From contig NZ_CP016769.1 of the NCBI RefSeq assembly GCF_002287925.1, positions 1,054,001 to 1,118,000 on the forward strand: a DNA stretch of 64,000 nucleotides, given 5' to 3'. Source of the DNA: Candidatus Planktophila lacus. Lineage in GTDB: Bacteria; Actinomycetota; Actinomycetes; Nanopelagicales; Nanopelagicaceae. Shown in pieces: positions 1-10,288 of this stretch (its first letter is position 1; each line of letters opens with the position of its first letter). The position numbers and the translations under genes were made by a program. The notes beneath the pieces were generated by a model that was not told where the DNA came from, ran no database searches, and worked only from the letters and a program-made list of their open reading frames with translations.

Positions 1-305
1 TAGCGGGAAGGTTGCAGGAGATCCACCGTTCCAAGAAGATTCAATTAACTGACCATTTGACCACGTCATGAGCGTGTAATGCACAGTCATGGTTGAAGTT
101 GGAAGCGCCTCTGCACCAGTACCAACGATTATGTCCTTGGTTACCAAGGTAGTTGGTGGGTTACCGGCAGGAGCCCCGATTTTTGGCGCTTCTCCTTGAT
201 TAGTCGTGACTGTTGGCAAGTTATCTGATGAAGCGCTCACTTCTTTATCTCCACATCCAGTTAGTAAAAGGGTACAAACGGCAAATAGTGCTAATACTTT
301 CTTCA

Positions 306-306
<1 letters not shown>
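1..306 (-). CDS. FKBP-type peptidyl-prolyl isomerase lipoprotein (5' part only)
   Basis: The first 102 codons read off the complement and run out of the left edge. The start is MKKVLALFAVC followed by a lipobox LLTGC (Cys at about residue 18), so this is an exported lipoprotein anchored at the membrane outer face. After a Pro/Thr-rich linker the protein reaches DIIVGTGAEA...VHYTLMTWSNGQLIESSW, the N-terminal half of an FKBP fold, which catalyses prolyl isomerisation during folding of secreted proteins. Its ATG overlaps the argG stop by one base (TAATG), so it is probably translated by re-initiation after argG. The catalytic C-terminal half lies outside the window. Confidence 0.85.
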
Positions 307-2838
<2,532 letters not shown>

Positions 2839-2844
2839 GTAATT

Positions 2845-2850
2845 AAAGTA
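2845..2850 (-). promoter_or_regulatory. Putative leaderless -10 of the methyltransferase
   Basis: TACTTT sits 6 nt upstream of the ATG at 2838; no Shine-Dalgarno is visible. Inferred from position. Confidence 0.45.
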
Positions 2851-2878
2851 CCGTAATTCTGGAAGTTACTTGCTGATG

Positions 2879-4090
2879 CTAATTCGGAATCCTGATTGTT
2901 ACTGCTAATCCGCCTAATTGGCTCTTACTAAGTTCAAGTTCACCGCTATGTTCTTGAACGATAGCCGCGATGATGCTTAGACCCAGGCCTGAACCGCCAC
3001 TTTCGCGTGAGCGCGATGGATCAAATCTATTCATAAATTTGATTTCACTTCCATACGCCGAATCAGGTAGCCCCGGTCCACCATCTTCAACCCTTAACTC
3101 TGCGCGTTTTCCGACATTACGAAGTGAAACAGAGACGGGAGCATCGCTCGGAGTATGGCGGAGAATATTTGAAAGACAATTTTGAATTAAGCGACTTAGA
3201 TGATCGCGAGAGCCCTGAACGAAGCAATCATCAGGTATTGCAGTAGTAACTGTCCGCGATGTATTTAGTACTTGGAAATCATTGAGATGGGCTTTAACTA
3301 GCTCGTCGAAATCAACTTCTGCAAAATTTACTGGCTTGCTCTCTCCGAGTTCGGCAAGAAGTAAGAGGTCATGTATCAAACTCTCCATCCGCTCAATTTC
3401 AGAACTAACTCTAGAAAATGCGCGCGACTGGTCTGAAACTTGCGTGAATTGGCCCTTGCTAAGCATCTCGTTGTAGCCCTTAATGACGGTAAGCGGAGTT
3501 CTTAACTCGTGCGAAGCATCACCTAAAAATCTCTGCATACGTTGCAGCGCCTGGGCATCTAACCCACGGTTATGCCGTCTTAAGAAATAGATCGAGAAAA
3601 ATATAGCTAGCGCATCGGCCCCTGCGGTGAATATGCCAAGGTTCTTCAAATTTGATATGAAATTATCGTTTAACTTATCAAGAGATGATGCGATAACTAG
3701 ATAATCGCCACCTGCAATAGCTGCTGATTGAAAACGAAACTCTGTAGGTCTTGCCGTCGTTAAAGCGCCAGCCAAACCCTTTCTTACCAAAGCTAAATCG
3801 GTAATACCTGGGTAGATCAAATGAGATTCGTTAATGATCGTCTCCTCGCCCTCTTGCGTGACTAGAGAAAGAGTTAAATCCAAACTTTCATCCTCGATAG
3901 TCAAGATCGCAGCGGATATTGCCTCCGATGGAAAGGCGTTAACCCTAGTTACAACTTTTTGAAGTGATTGATCGATCTGCGCTAAATCCGCACTCCGGGC
4001 AGCAAGGGTTGCATATCCCCCAATAAGTGTTGAAAGAACTGTTGTTACGATTATTGAGATTACTGCGAACTTGCTACCCGACTTCTTCAT
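2879..4090 (-). CDS. Two-component sensor histidine kinase
   Basis: A 403 aa membrane kinase: TM helix at about 9-29, an extracytoplasmic sensor of about 120 residues, a second TM at about 151-170, then a HisKA dimerisation domain with phospho-acceptor His194 in DASHELRTPLTVIKGY and a HATPase_c domain (NCLSNILRHTP N-box, VEDGGPGLP, GGSGLGLSI). There is no clear HAMP domain between TM2 and HisKA. It lies 2 nt behind the response regulator gene, which is its evident partner. The layout resembles mycobacterial TrcS/PrrB-type kinases but I cannot assign a stimulus. Confidence 0.9.
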   Translation of the reverse strand: MKKSGSKFAVISIIVTTVLSTLIGGYATLAARSADLAQIDQSLQKVVTRVNAFPSEAISAAILTIEDESLDLTLSLVTQEGEETIINESHLIYPGITDLALVRKGLAGALTTARPTEFRFQSAAIAGGDYLVIASSLDKLNDNFISNLKNLGIFTAGADALAIFFSIYFLRRHNRGLDAQALQRMQRFLGDASHELRTPLTVIKGYNEMLSKGQFTQVSDQSRAFSRVSSEIERMESLIHDLLLLAELGESKPVNFAEVDFDELVKAHLNDFQVLNTSRTVTTAIPDDCFVQGSRDHLSRLIQNCLSNILRHTPSDAPVSVSLRNVGKRAELRVEDGGPGLPDSAYGSEIKFMNRFDPSRSRESGGSGLGLSIIAAIVQEHSGELELSKSQLGGLAVTIRIPN

Positions 4091-4092
4091 GC

Positions 4093-4800
4093 TTATTTCT
4101 GCTCAGATTTTGGCTGCGGTTTGGGTTCCTGTATTACAAAGCCAACGCCTCTCACAGTCTTGATCCCCTCAAATCCATCGCGATGTAACTTCTTTCTCAG
4201 ATAAGAGATATATGTATCTGCAACGGTGCTCTCAGATTCAAAGGTAATTCCCCATACTTCATCAAGTAGCAAGCTCTTACTTAAGACTCGATTTTTATTT
4301 TCAACCAAAACTTGCAAAAGTCGGAATTCAGTTGGGGAGAGATCAACTAACTCACCAGCAAAGGTCACGGTGTGGCTTGCTTCATCTACCTTTATCGGAC
4401 CGCACGTAAGATCTGTGCCGCTTGATGTTGAGATCTGTGAGCGACGCAAAATTGCCTTAACTCGCAAAAGAAGTTCTTCCAAGCCAAAGGGCTTCGTTAC
4501 ATAATCATCTGCACCAAGAGTTAATCCGCGGGTTACATCTACGCGATCGGCCCGCGCGCTAAGCATCAAAGCAGGAGTGTTATCTCCAGTTGAGCGAAGC
4601 CTTTCAACTAACTCGAAACCATCCATCAGCGGCATATTGATATCGATAATCAAAAGGTCTGGCTTCTTATTTCTAATTGCCGTCAGCGCTGACATTCCAT
4701 CGGAGGCGGTAGCTGTCTCAAAGCCCGCGATACGTAGAGCATCGCCCAATAACTCGCGAACTCCGGCCTCATCATCTACGATCAAAATCATCTGAGCCAT
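4093..4800 (-). CDS. OmpR-family response regulator
   Basis: A 235 aa DNA-binding regulator paired with the kinase just downstream. The receiver domain (1-120) has the acidic pocket DDE, phospho-acceptor Asp53 (IIDINMP) and the conserved Lys in YVTKPF. The C-terminal winged helix (about 130-225) ends in RGVGFVI, the OmpR/PhoB signature. Translation probably begins at the ATG at 4800, preceded by an AAAGG Shine-Dalgarno 8 nt away. It is divergent from a small secreted-protein gene, and the 145-base space between them carries two near-identical 14-bp direct repeats that could be its operator. TrcR-like by layout; target genes unknown. Confidence 0.9.
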   Translation of the reverse strand: MAQMILIVDDEAGVRELLGDALRIAGFETATASDGMSALTAIRNKKPDLLIIDINMPLMDGFELVERLRSTGDNTPALMLSARADRVDVTRGLTLGADDYVTKPFGLEELLLRVKAILRRSQISTSSGTDLTCGPIKVDEASHTVTFAGELVDLSPTEFRLLQVLVENKNRVLSKSLLLDEVWGITFESESTVADTYISYLRKKLHRDGFEGIKTVRGVGFVIQEPKPQPKSEQK

Positions 4801-4858
4801 GCGCTAAGCCTTTCATGTCGGCGATGAAATAGCCAAGCCTCTCGCAGAAATCTCTTCC

Positions 4859-4872
4859 ATAAAGGTGTTTTC
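4859..4872 (+). repeat. Direct repeat copy 1 in divergent promoter region
   Basis: ATAAAGGTGTTTTC, 13 of 14 bases identical to 4916-4929. It also contains the inverted pair GGTG-TTTT-CACC. Candidate binding site for the adjacent response regulator; inference only. Confidence 0.5.
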
Positions 4873-4915
4873 ACCGATATTTCACAAACTTAACCTTGAT
4901 ACTTAGGGCTAATTA

Positions 4916-4929
4916 ATAAAGGTGTATTC
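4916..4929 (+). repeat. Direct repeat copy 2 in divergent promoter region
   Basis: ATAAAGGTGTATTC, second copy of the 14-bp repeat, starting 57 bp from the first. It overlaps the upstream in-frame GTG (4922) of the small secreted-protein gene, another reason to prefer the start at 4946. Confidence 0.5.
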
Positions 4930-4945
4930 GAGAAAGCGGAGCCAG

Positions 4946-5419
4946 GTGAATAAGACTAGAACAGCGGCAGTATCTGCTCTTTTCATCGCCTTTTCATTCG
5001 TGGCGCTACCGTTAGCAAGCGCTGACAATAAGAATCCAAACTCTCCATCTCAGACCGAAGTAAATAAAGACTTTAAATCTGCAATCGAGAAATTTAAGCA
5101 AGATCAAAAGACATTCTCTGAAGCGGTAAAAGCTTATGAAGCCGCGAGAAGGGCAATCAACAAAGCCTTTAAAGAGAGCGTTGATAAAGCTTTATCTGAT
5201 GCAAAATCTTTGAGCGCACCGGGTCAGACTCAACTCCAAAAGCGTCAGAGCGCTGTGGCGAAACAGAGCGCTGTTATCGCGGCGACTGCAATCAGAGATG
5301 CTGCAATTGAAGCGCTCGGACCACCTCCAGTACCGCCATCTCCACCTGCTAAAGCGCCACGCATGGAGAAGAGCAAGAAACCACAAACTGGTATTTCACC
5401 AAGCCCAGCATCAAATTAA
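4946..5419 (+). CDS. Small secreted coiled-coil protein, function unknown
   Basis: About 157 aa from the GTG at 4946, preferred over the in-frame GTG at 4922 because GGAG lies 4 nt before it and the product then begins with a clean signal peptide (MNKTRTAAVSALFIAFSFVALPLASA, likely cut after ASA). The mature part is a Lys/Glu/Ala-rich helix (about 45-125) predicted to form a coiled coil, followed by a Pro-rich tail (GPPPVPPSPP). No enzymatic motif is seen. It is transcribed away from the response-regulator operon, so it may be a target of it. Its stop overlaps that of hpf by 4 bases. Confidence 0.7.
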   Translation: MNKTRTAAVSALFIAFSFVALPLASADNKNPNSPSQTEVNKDFKSAIEKFKQDQKTFSEAVKAYEAARRAINKAFKESVDKALSDAKSLSAPGQTQLQKRQSAVAKQSAVIAATAIRDAAIEALGPPPVPPSPPAKAPRMEKSKKPQTGISPSPASN

Positions 5420-5763
5420 TCTATATCTGCAAGAGGTTTATTTCGTAAAGTTTCGCGATCGTGGCTCTTTGATTTCTCGTGATGCTTGCGAATTTGTAGT
5501 TCAAAGCTTTTAATCGCTTCATCAAATGCAGCAAGGTCATTAAACTCTGCGGCTTCTGCTCGCATCAGCGGTCCCGCACCATGGGAAGTTAAAATCACTC
5601 GATGTGAGTGTTTTCCTTGACGTGGATTTTGTTCATGCAAGATCTCTACTTCAACACGGTCAATGGTGACGTTAAATCTCTCCATGCTCATTAGCTTTTC
5701 ATGGGCAATCTCGCGAAAATCTTCAGCGAGTTCTGCGTGACGGGCATGAATAACAATCTTCAT
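5416..5763 (-). CDS. hpf: Ribosome hibernation promoting factor, short form
   Basis: A 115 aa protein of the HPF/RaiA family, which binds the 30S decoding region and stores ribosomes in an inactive state during starvation. The beta-alpha-beta-beta-beta-alpha fold is recognisable from MKIVIHARHAELAEDFREIAHEKL, DRVEVEILHEQNP, HRVILTSHG and the basic C-terminal helix AAFDEAIKSFELQIRKHHEK. The long-form C-terminal dimerisation domain, usual in Actinobacteria, is absent. A good Shine-Dalgarno (AGGGAGAG) precedes the ATG. In mycobacteria hpf lies between comF and secA; here it is about 12 kb from them. Confidence 0.85.
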   Translation of the reverse strand: MKIVIHARHAELAEDFREIAHEKLMSMERFNVTIDRVEVEILHEQNPRQGKHSHRVILTSHGAGPLMRAEAAEFNDLAAFDEAIKSFELQIRKHHEKSKSHDRETLRNKPLADID

Positions 5764-5850
5764 ATTCTCTCCCTATGTAACGACTTAGTGGTTATAACCA
5801 TTCCACTTATTAGCTGCTTTGGGTAGAGTTAGATCAGAAAATAAAGCCCT

Positions 5851-6234
5851 TTAAAGAGGTAGCGCTACTACGGCAGCAGTGACCAACGCCGCATAAAGTG
5901 CGCTCTGGGCAAAGATCTTAATCGCAGTTTTTCGGTCTGCTGCACGATCTGCCTGATCTGAAACTTTTGAAAGTTTACCGAGAGTTCCAAAATTGAATGT
6001 ACCTGCAAATCCATAAGCAAGGCAGAAACGTTTACGAGATTGCACCCAGCCAACTGACATAACAAGTGCCGGCAGGAAAATTCCCAGGCGGTTTTGGCGG
6101 CTTGCCTCGGCCGAGATCAGTGTCGCCGCTGAAGATAATGTGAGAATCAAACCTAAAACTGCAACCATTCGACGACGAGTGAGCTCTCCCCCACCGATAT
6201 TGCAAGTACCGGGTATGTATTCTGTTTGGCTCAC
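5851..6234 (-). CDS. Conserved small membrane protein with CNIG and RFC motifs
   Basis: A 127 aa protein starting at GTG, immediately after the stop of the upstream 50-codon gene (TAAGTG). It opens with YIPGTCNIGGGELTRRR, followed by hydrophobic segments at about 24-43, 49-64 and 108-127 with RKRFCLAYGFAGTFNFG between the second and third. The CNIG...E..RRR and RFC...G..NFG motifs are shared with a widespread uncharacterised membrane family as I remember it; the two conserved cysteines may matter. Function unknown. Probably co-transcribed with the small acidic protein. Confidence 0.7.
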   Translation of the reverse strand: MSQTEYIPGTCNIGGGELTRRRMVAVLGLILTLSSAATLISAEASRQNRLGIFLPALVMSVGWVQSRKRFCLAYGFAGTFNFGTLGKLSKVSDQADRAADRKTAIKIFAQSALYAALVTAAVVALPL

Positions 6235-6387
6235 TTATGCATCCTCAAATTCATCTTCATCTTCATCAATCCAAGCATCAGCTGGCGCATCTTCTTGGCG
6301 CTGTGCCCATGAGAGAAAACTTCCTACCGCACGAAAGGCGACAGCAAGCAAGGCGAAGAAGGCCAACGCTCTGCGGAAGAATTTCAT
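6235..6387 (-). CDS. Small membrane protein with acidic tail (50 aa)
   Basis: Fifty codons beginning MKFFRRALAFFALLAVAFRAVGSFLSW, a single likely TM helix with positive residues at its N-terminus, followed by a strongly acidic tail ending DEDEDEFEDA. It stops exactly one base before the GTG of the next gene, and a TATTTT hexamer lies 6 nt before its ATG, as for other leaderless genes here; both support a real gene despite its size. No family recognised. It could be a membrane-anchored partner of the CNIG protein encoded just downstream. Confidence 0.6.
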   Translation of the reverse strand: MKFFRRALAFFALLAVAFRAVGSFLSWAQRQEDAPADAWIDEDEDEFEDA

Positions 6388-6393
6388 AACCTA

Positions 6394-6399
6394 AAAATA
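6394..6399 (-). promoter_or_regulatory. Putative leaderless -10 of the 50-aa gene
   Basis: TATTTT, 6 nt upstream of the ATG at 6387, with no Shine-Dalgarno. Confidence 0.45.
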
Positions 6400-6421
6400 C
6401 TACCTCTTGCGGAGGATTTCC

Positions 6422-7540
6422 TTATTTAGCAGCATGCAACGCGGAGTCGATATCAGCCCAAAGGTCTTCGACGTTTTCGCAACCAACAGAGAGACGGATC
6501 AAGGTTTCTGGGACGCTCGAACTTTCGATGGGCCAACGACGACGTCGCTCCCAGAGTGATTCAACTCCGCCAAGGCTGGTTGCATAAGTAACGATCTTGG
6601 AAGATGCACAGACTTTGTCCGTACTTTCAGCGCTACCGACATATTCGAAGGAGACAATTGCTCCGAAGCTTTTCATAAAGGCTTTGGCTTTTTCATGTTG
6701 CGAATCAGTAACTAGACCTGGATATCTAACGTTTCTAACCAATGGGTGGGCGCTGAGGCGCTTGGCAAGTTCGAGCGCGTTTTCGCATGACTTCTGAAAG
6801 CGCAGTGGGAAGGTGCGAATACCACGCAGCGCCAGCCAAGCTTCAAACGGACCAGGAATAGATCCATTAAATTTACGCGCATCTTCTAACGTCTTAAATT
6901 GCGCAGCATCTGCGGTGCTAAGTGAGCCAAGAACCACATCGCTATGTCCGGCTAAATACTTTGTCACAGAATTCATGACGATATCCGCACCTAGGCCTAG
7001 TGGCTTCTGACTCAGCGCAGTGGCAAAAGTGTTATCTACCGCAACGGTTACGCCTTTTTCTTTTGCCGCCTTGATGAGTGCGGGAAGATCGGCAACTTCT
7101 AAACCTGGATTAGTTGGAGATTCGATCCAGAGCAGAGTTGCACCGGATAACTCATTTATAACTGCTGATGTATCAGTAACAGATACAAAAGAAACCTTTA
7201 AGCGATTTGCTGTTGCATAGTTGTTGAGCAGTGTCATCGTTCCTGAGTAACCCTGATTTGATGCGATTACCTTTGCACCCACTGGAAGAGTTGAAAACAC
7301 TGCGGTGACAGCAGCCATCCCAGATGAGTAAACCAGTGTGCGTCCACCTTCTAACGCGCTGATCGCTTCTTCAAGCGCCAGCCACGTTTCATTTCCGTAG
7401 CGCCCATAACCAACTGCTCCACCAGCAACAAAAGTTGAGTTAAGTGAGATTGGATGATTCAAGGAACTATCTGGACCTACTGTTGGACGGCCAGCGGTAA
7501 TTGCGATCGTCTCGGGGCTTAGCCCTTTATCTGAACTCAT
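6422..7540 (-). CDS. metB: Cystathionine gamma-synthase-type PLP enzyme
   Basis: A 372 aa cytoplasmic Cys/Met-metabolism PLP enzyme. Typical blocks: YGRYGNETWLALEEAISALEGG, YSSGMAAVTAV, WIESPTNPGLEVADLP, DNTFATAL and the PLP lysine in SVTKYLAGHSDV. This fold catalyses gamma-replacement (O-acyl-homoserine plus cysteine to cystathionine), gamma-elimination or sulfhydrylation; sequence alone does not separate them. The PatB-type C-S lyase upstream in the same block suggests transsulfuration toward homocysteine. It follows the FAD oxidoreductase by 9 nt, but a TAGGCT hexamer that includes that gene's stop codon could give it its own leaderless start. Confidence 0.88.
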   Translation of the reverse strand: MSSDKGLSPETIAITAGRPTVGPDSSLNHPISLNSTFVAGGAVGYGRYGNETWLALEEAISALEGGRTLVYSSGMAAVTAVFSTLPVGAKVIASNQGYSGTMTLLNNYATANRLKVSFVSVTDTSAVINELSGATLLWIESPTNPGLEVADLPALIKAAKEKGVTVAVDNTFATALSQKPLGLGADIVMNSVTKYLAGHSDVVLGSLSTADAAQFKTLEDARKFNGSIPGPFEAWLALRGIRTFPLRFQKSCENALELAKRLSAHPLVRNVRYPGLVTDSQHEKAKAFMKSFGAIVSFEYVGSAESTDKVCASSKIVTYATSLGGVESLWERRRRWPIESSSVPETLIRLSVGCENVEDLWADIDSALHAAK

Positions 7541-7546
7541 GACCTA

Positions 7547-7552
7547 AGCCTA
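7547..7552 (-). promoter_or_regulatory. Putative leaderless -10 of metB, fused to upstream stop codon
   Basis: TAGGCT, 6 nt before the metB ATG. Its first three bases are the TAG stop codon of the FAD oxidoreductase gene. Confidence 0.45.
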
Positions 7553-9097
7553 ATCCTTTGTCAGCACTGCCATCGCTGCATTATGGCCAGCGATACCGCT
7601 CACTCCGCCGCCGCGTCGTGCACCAGCGCCAGCGAGATAGATATGCGCATCATCTGTTTCAGATCCCCATTTGATTAGGGCGCTCTCAGTCCCATCAATA
7701 AATGGGAAATCTAAATCTCGATGGAAGATATTTCCACGTGGTAGCCCGAGATCGTTATCCAAATCGATTGGAGATTTTGCTTCGATGGCGAGAGAGCCAT
7801 CTCCGCAGACAGCCAGTACCGATTCGATTGGATCTTCTAAATATTGATTGAGGCTGGAAATCGCCGCAGCTTTAGCCGCCTCTTTTGCACCACTTGGATC
7901 TGAATCAAAGAGCGCAGCCGGAGTATGTAAACCAAATAGGGTCAAAGTATGGAATCCGCGCTGGCTTAACTCTGGCGAAAGAATTGTTGGATCAGTCAAG
8001 GTATGGCAATACATTTCAAGTGGTAGGTCACTCGGGATATCACCAAGCTTTGCAACTTGGTATGCCTTTTCTAACTGTGAATAAGTCTCGTTGACATGGA
8101 AAGTTCCCGCAAAGGCTAACTTTGGATCTACTCCAGATTTTAGTCGCGGAAGTTTAGATAGCAACATATTAATTTTCATCTGTGAGCCATCAAGAGATGC
8201 GGGAGCGCTCTTGCCGCGCAATTTCGCTAGGGTCTGTGGCGCTCCAGCGAATAACAGATCCTTTGCGACATATTTATCTCCAGATGCTGTACTTACTGCA
8301 ACCCCGTTAGAACTTGAGTCAATATCGGTTACGTGTGAATTCAACTTAATTTCTACACCGTTTAATACCGCCACGCGATTTAACTCGGTGACGAAGGCTC
8401 CCATTCCGCCTTGTGGAACGCGCCATTGCCCGGTTCCGTTACCAATCAAGTGATACAAGAAGCAGCGATTTGCCTGCAAATCTTGGGCAGAAGTAAAGGT
8501 TCCAATTAGCGCATCTGTTAACACGACGCCGCGAACAAGATCATCCTGGAAGCGATCCTGAATTACCTCTCCGATTGGTCGCTCCATCATGAACTTCCAA
8601 ACTTCCGGAAGACCGATTTCAGATTTCATATCCGCGGCAGATTTAAGAGGCTGCAACATATATGGAGCAATCCGCTCAGCAAGCACAGCTATTTCGCTAT
8701 AGAACTCTTGCCACTTCTTGCCTTCTTCATCCCCACCAGTTAGCTCACGAAAACTTTCCGCAGTTCGAGCATCCCAGTTTTGAGATATCAAGAGCCCGCC
8801 ATCTTTACCGCCTTTTTTATATGGCGTATATGAAGCGATGGATCGTTCTAAAGTCTTAAAGTTAATTCCTAGATCTGCAACGATCTGGTCAGGTAGAAGT
8901 GAAACCAGATAGGAGTACCGAGAAAGACGGGCATCGTATTCAGGGAAAGGTCGCACGCTAGTTGTAGCCCCACCTAGTTCGGAGGCGCTTTCCAATAAAA
9001 CAACGCTCTTTCCCGCTTTTGCTAAATAAGTGGCGGCAACAAGTCCGTTGTGGCCACCACCGACAACAATGGCATCGTATTTACTATCGGTAGACAT
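7550..9097 (-). CDS. FAD-dependent oxidoreductase, phytoene desaturase/PYROXD2-like
   Basis: A 515 aa flavoprotein. The N-terminal Rossmann motif DAIVVGGGHNGLVAATYLAKAGKSVVLLE (residues 8-36) binds FAD, and the C-terminal AGAGARRGGGVSGIAGHNAA closes the FAD site. The family (CrtI/PYROXD2) holds carotenoid desaturases and many uncharacterised oxidoreductases. No other carotenoid gene is nearby, and the setting between PatB and cystathionine gamma-synthase (gaps of 7 and 9 nt) does not point to carotenoids. The start is accepted because the ATG sits 7 nt after the PatB stop. Substrate unknown. Confidence 0.8.
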   Translation of the reverse strand: MSTDSKYDAIVVGGGHNGLVAATYLAKAGKSVVLLESASELGGATTSVRPFPEYDARLSRYSYLVSLLPDQIVADLGINFKTLERSIASYTPYKKGGKDGGLLISQNWDARTAESFRELTGGDEEGKKWQEFYSEIAVLAERIAPYMLQPLKSAADMKSEIGLPEVWKFMMERPIGEVIQDRFQDDLVRGVVLTDALIGTFTSAQDLQANRCFLYHLIGNGTGQWRVPQGGMGAFVTELNRVAVLNGVEIKLNSHVTDIDSSSNGVAVSTASGDKYVAKDLLFAGAPQTLAKLRGKSAPASLDGSQMKINMLLSKLPRLKSGVDPKLAFAGTFHVNETYSQLEKAYQVAKLGDIPSDLPLEMYCHTLTDPTILSPELSQRGFHTLTLFGLHTPAALFDSDPSGAKEAAKAAAISSLNQYLEDPIESVLAVCGDGSLAIEAKSPIDLDNDLGLPRGNIFHRDLDFPFIDGTESALIKWGSETDDAHIYLAGAGARRGGGVSGIAGHNAAMAVLTKD

Positions 9098-9104
9098 GTT
9101 GGAG

Positions 9105-10271
9105 TTAGAGCGCGCGCGCCATGCGATCGAAGGCTTCGGTAATTATCTCAGGGCTTGTTGCAAAGTTGAGGCGAACATAATCTTTTCCTAAGGCGCCATA
9201 GATATGGCCGGCGTTAAATGCCACTTTAGCGCGCTCCAATATGGCTGCGCCCGGATCTTCGCCAAGATTTAACTTACTTACATCAAGCCAAGCCAGATAT
9301 GAACAATGTGGAATCGTGTAGCCAATAGTTGGAATCTTTTCTTTGATTTGTTCAGCGATTAGCTTTCTATTGTGATCTAGTTGTTCAATCACTGTATTTA
9401 GCCAAAGCTCGCCTTTTTCAAAAGCAGCCACGGTTGCAAAGGCTCCAAGCAAGGAAGCGCGATAGTGCAAGGCAGGTGGAAGTTCATTTAACTTCTCATG
9501 CATCTTCGCACTCTGCGAAATTATAATTGCGCATTTGAGCCCTGCGATATTCCATCCTTTACTAGCCGCGTTCACAGCCACTCCTACTTCAGCGGCATCT
9601 TCACCCAGTGCTAACAATGGGGTAAACGGTTGCTCTTTAAAGGTTAGCGGCGCATGAATTTCATCTGAGATAACTATGACGCCGTGCTTCTTGGCTAGCG
9701 CAACTATGCGAAGTAAATCTTCGCGGCTGTAGACCTTGCCCATTGGGTTATGAGGGCTACAAAGTAAATGAACCTTTAACCCGCTTTGATAAGCCTTTTC
9801 AATGCCGGCCCAATCGTGGCTCCAACCTGTTCCATCGGCTTCTTCTGCGTTTTTTATAAATGGAACATCGACCATTGCAATCTTGGTCTCATTAATCCAG
9901 GTGTAGAAGTTTTGATAGACGGGTGAGCTGATTAAAACTTTATCTCCCGGCTTGGCAAATACACGCAATAGCTCGACAACGGCAACTCCGACATCAGTTG
10001 CGATGCGAACAAAAGTTGGCTCAACATCCCAGTTCCAACGGCGCTTTGCGAAACCAGAAAATGAAGTACCCATCTCGGGGATTGAGCCGAGATATCCCAA
10101 ATCTGATTTCGAAATCATTTCAGATAAAACTTCGCGAATGCCGTCGGCTACCGGAAAATCCATCTCAGCGACTGGCAGCGGAAGGATGTCATGGGTAAAG
10201 CCTCGCCATTTCTCGCTGCGATGTGTCTGTAACTCAGCAAGAGAAGGTGCAGAAATTAGGCGATCGCTCAT
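9105..10271 (-). CDS. PatB/MalY-type aminotransferase, probable cystathionine beta-lyase
   Basis: A 388 aa fold-type I PLP enzyme. The N-terminus RSEKWRGFTHDILPLPVAEMDFP is characteristic of the MalY/PatB C-S lyase group; further markers are CSPHNPMGKVYSREDL, VISDEIHAPL and the PLP lysine in NAASKGWNIAGLKCA. Members cleave cystathionine to homocysteine, pyruvate and ammonia. It lies 17 nt after the LacI-family gene and 7 nt before the FAD oxidoreductase, so the three are probably one transcript. With metB it would complete transsulfuration from cysteine to homocysteine. An aminotransferase role is possible. Confidence 0.85.
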   Translation of the reverse strand: MSDRLISAPSLAELQTHRSEKWRGFTHDILPLPVAEMDFPVADGIREVLSEMISKSDLGYLGSIPEMGTSFSGFAKRRWNWDVEPTFVRIATDVGVAVVELLRVFAKPGDKVLISSPVYQNFYTWINETKIAMVDVPFIKNAEEADGTGWSHDWAGIEKAYQSGLKVHLLCSPHNPMGKVYSREDLLRIVALAKKHGVIVISDEIHAPLTFKEQPFTPLLALGEDAAEVGVAVNAASKGWNIAGLKCAIIISQSAKMHEKLNELPPALHYRASLLGAFATVAAFEKGELWLNTVIEQLDHNRKLIAEQIKEKIPTIGYTIPHCSYLAWLDVSKLNLGEDPGAAILERAKVAFNAGHIYGALGKDYVRLNFATSPEIITEAFDRMARAL

Positions 10272-10288
10272 GTGAGTGAGTATGCCAG

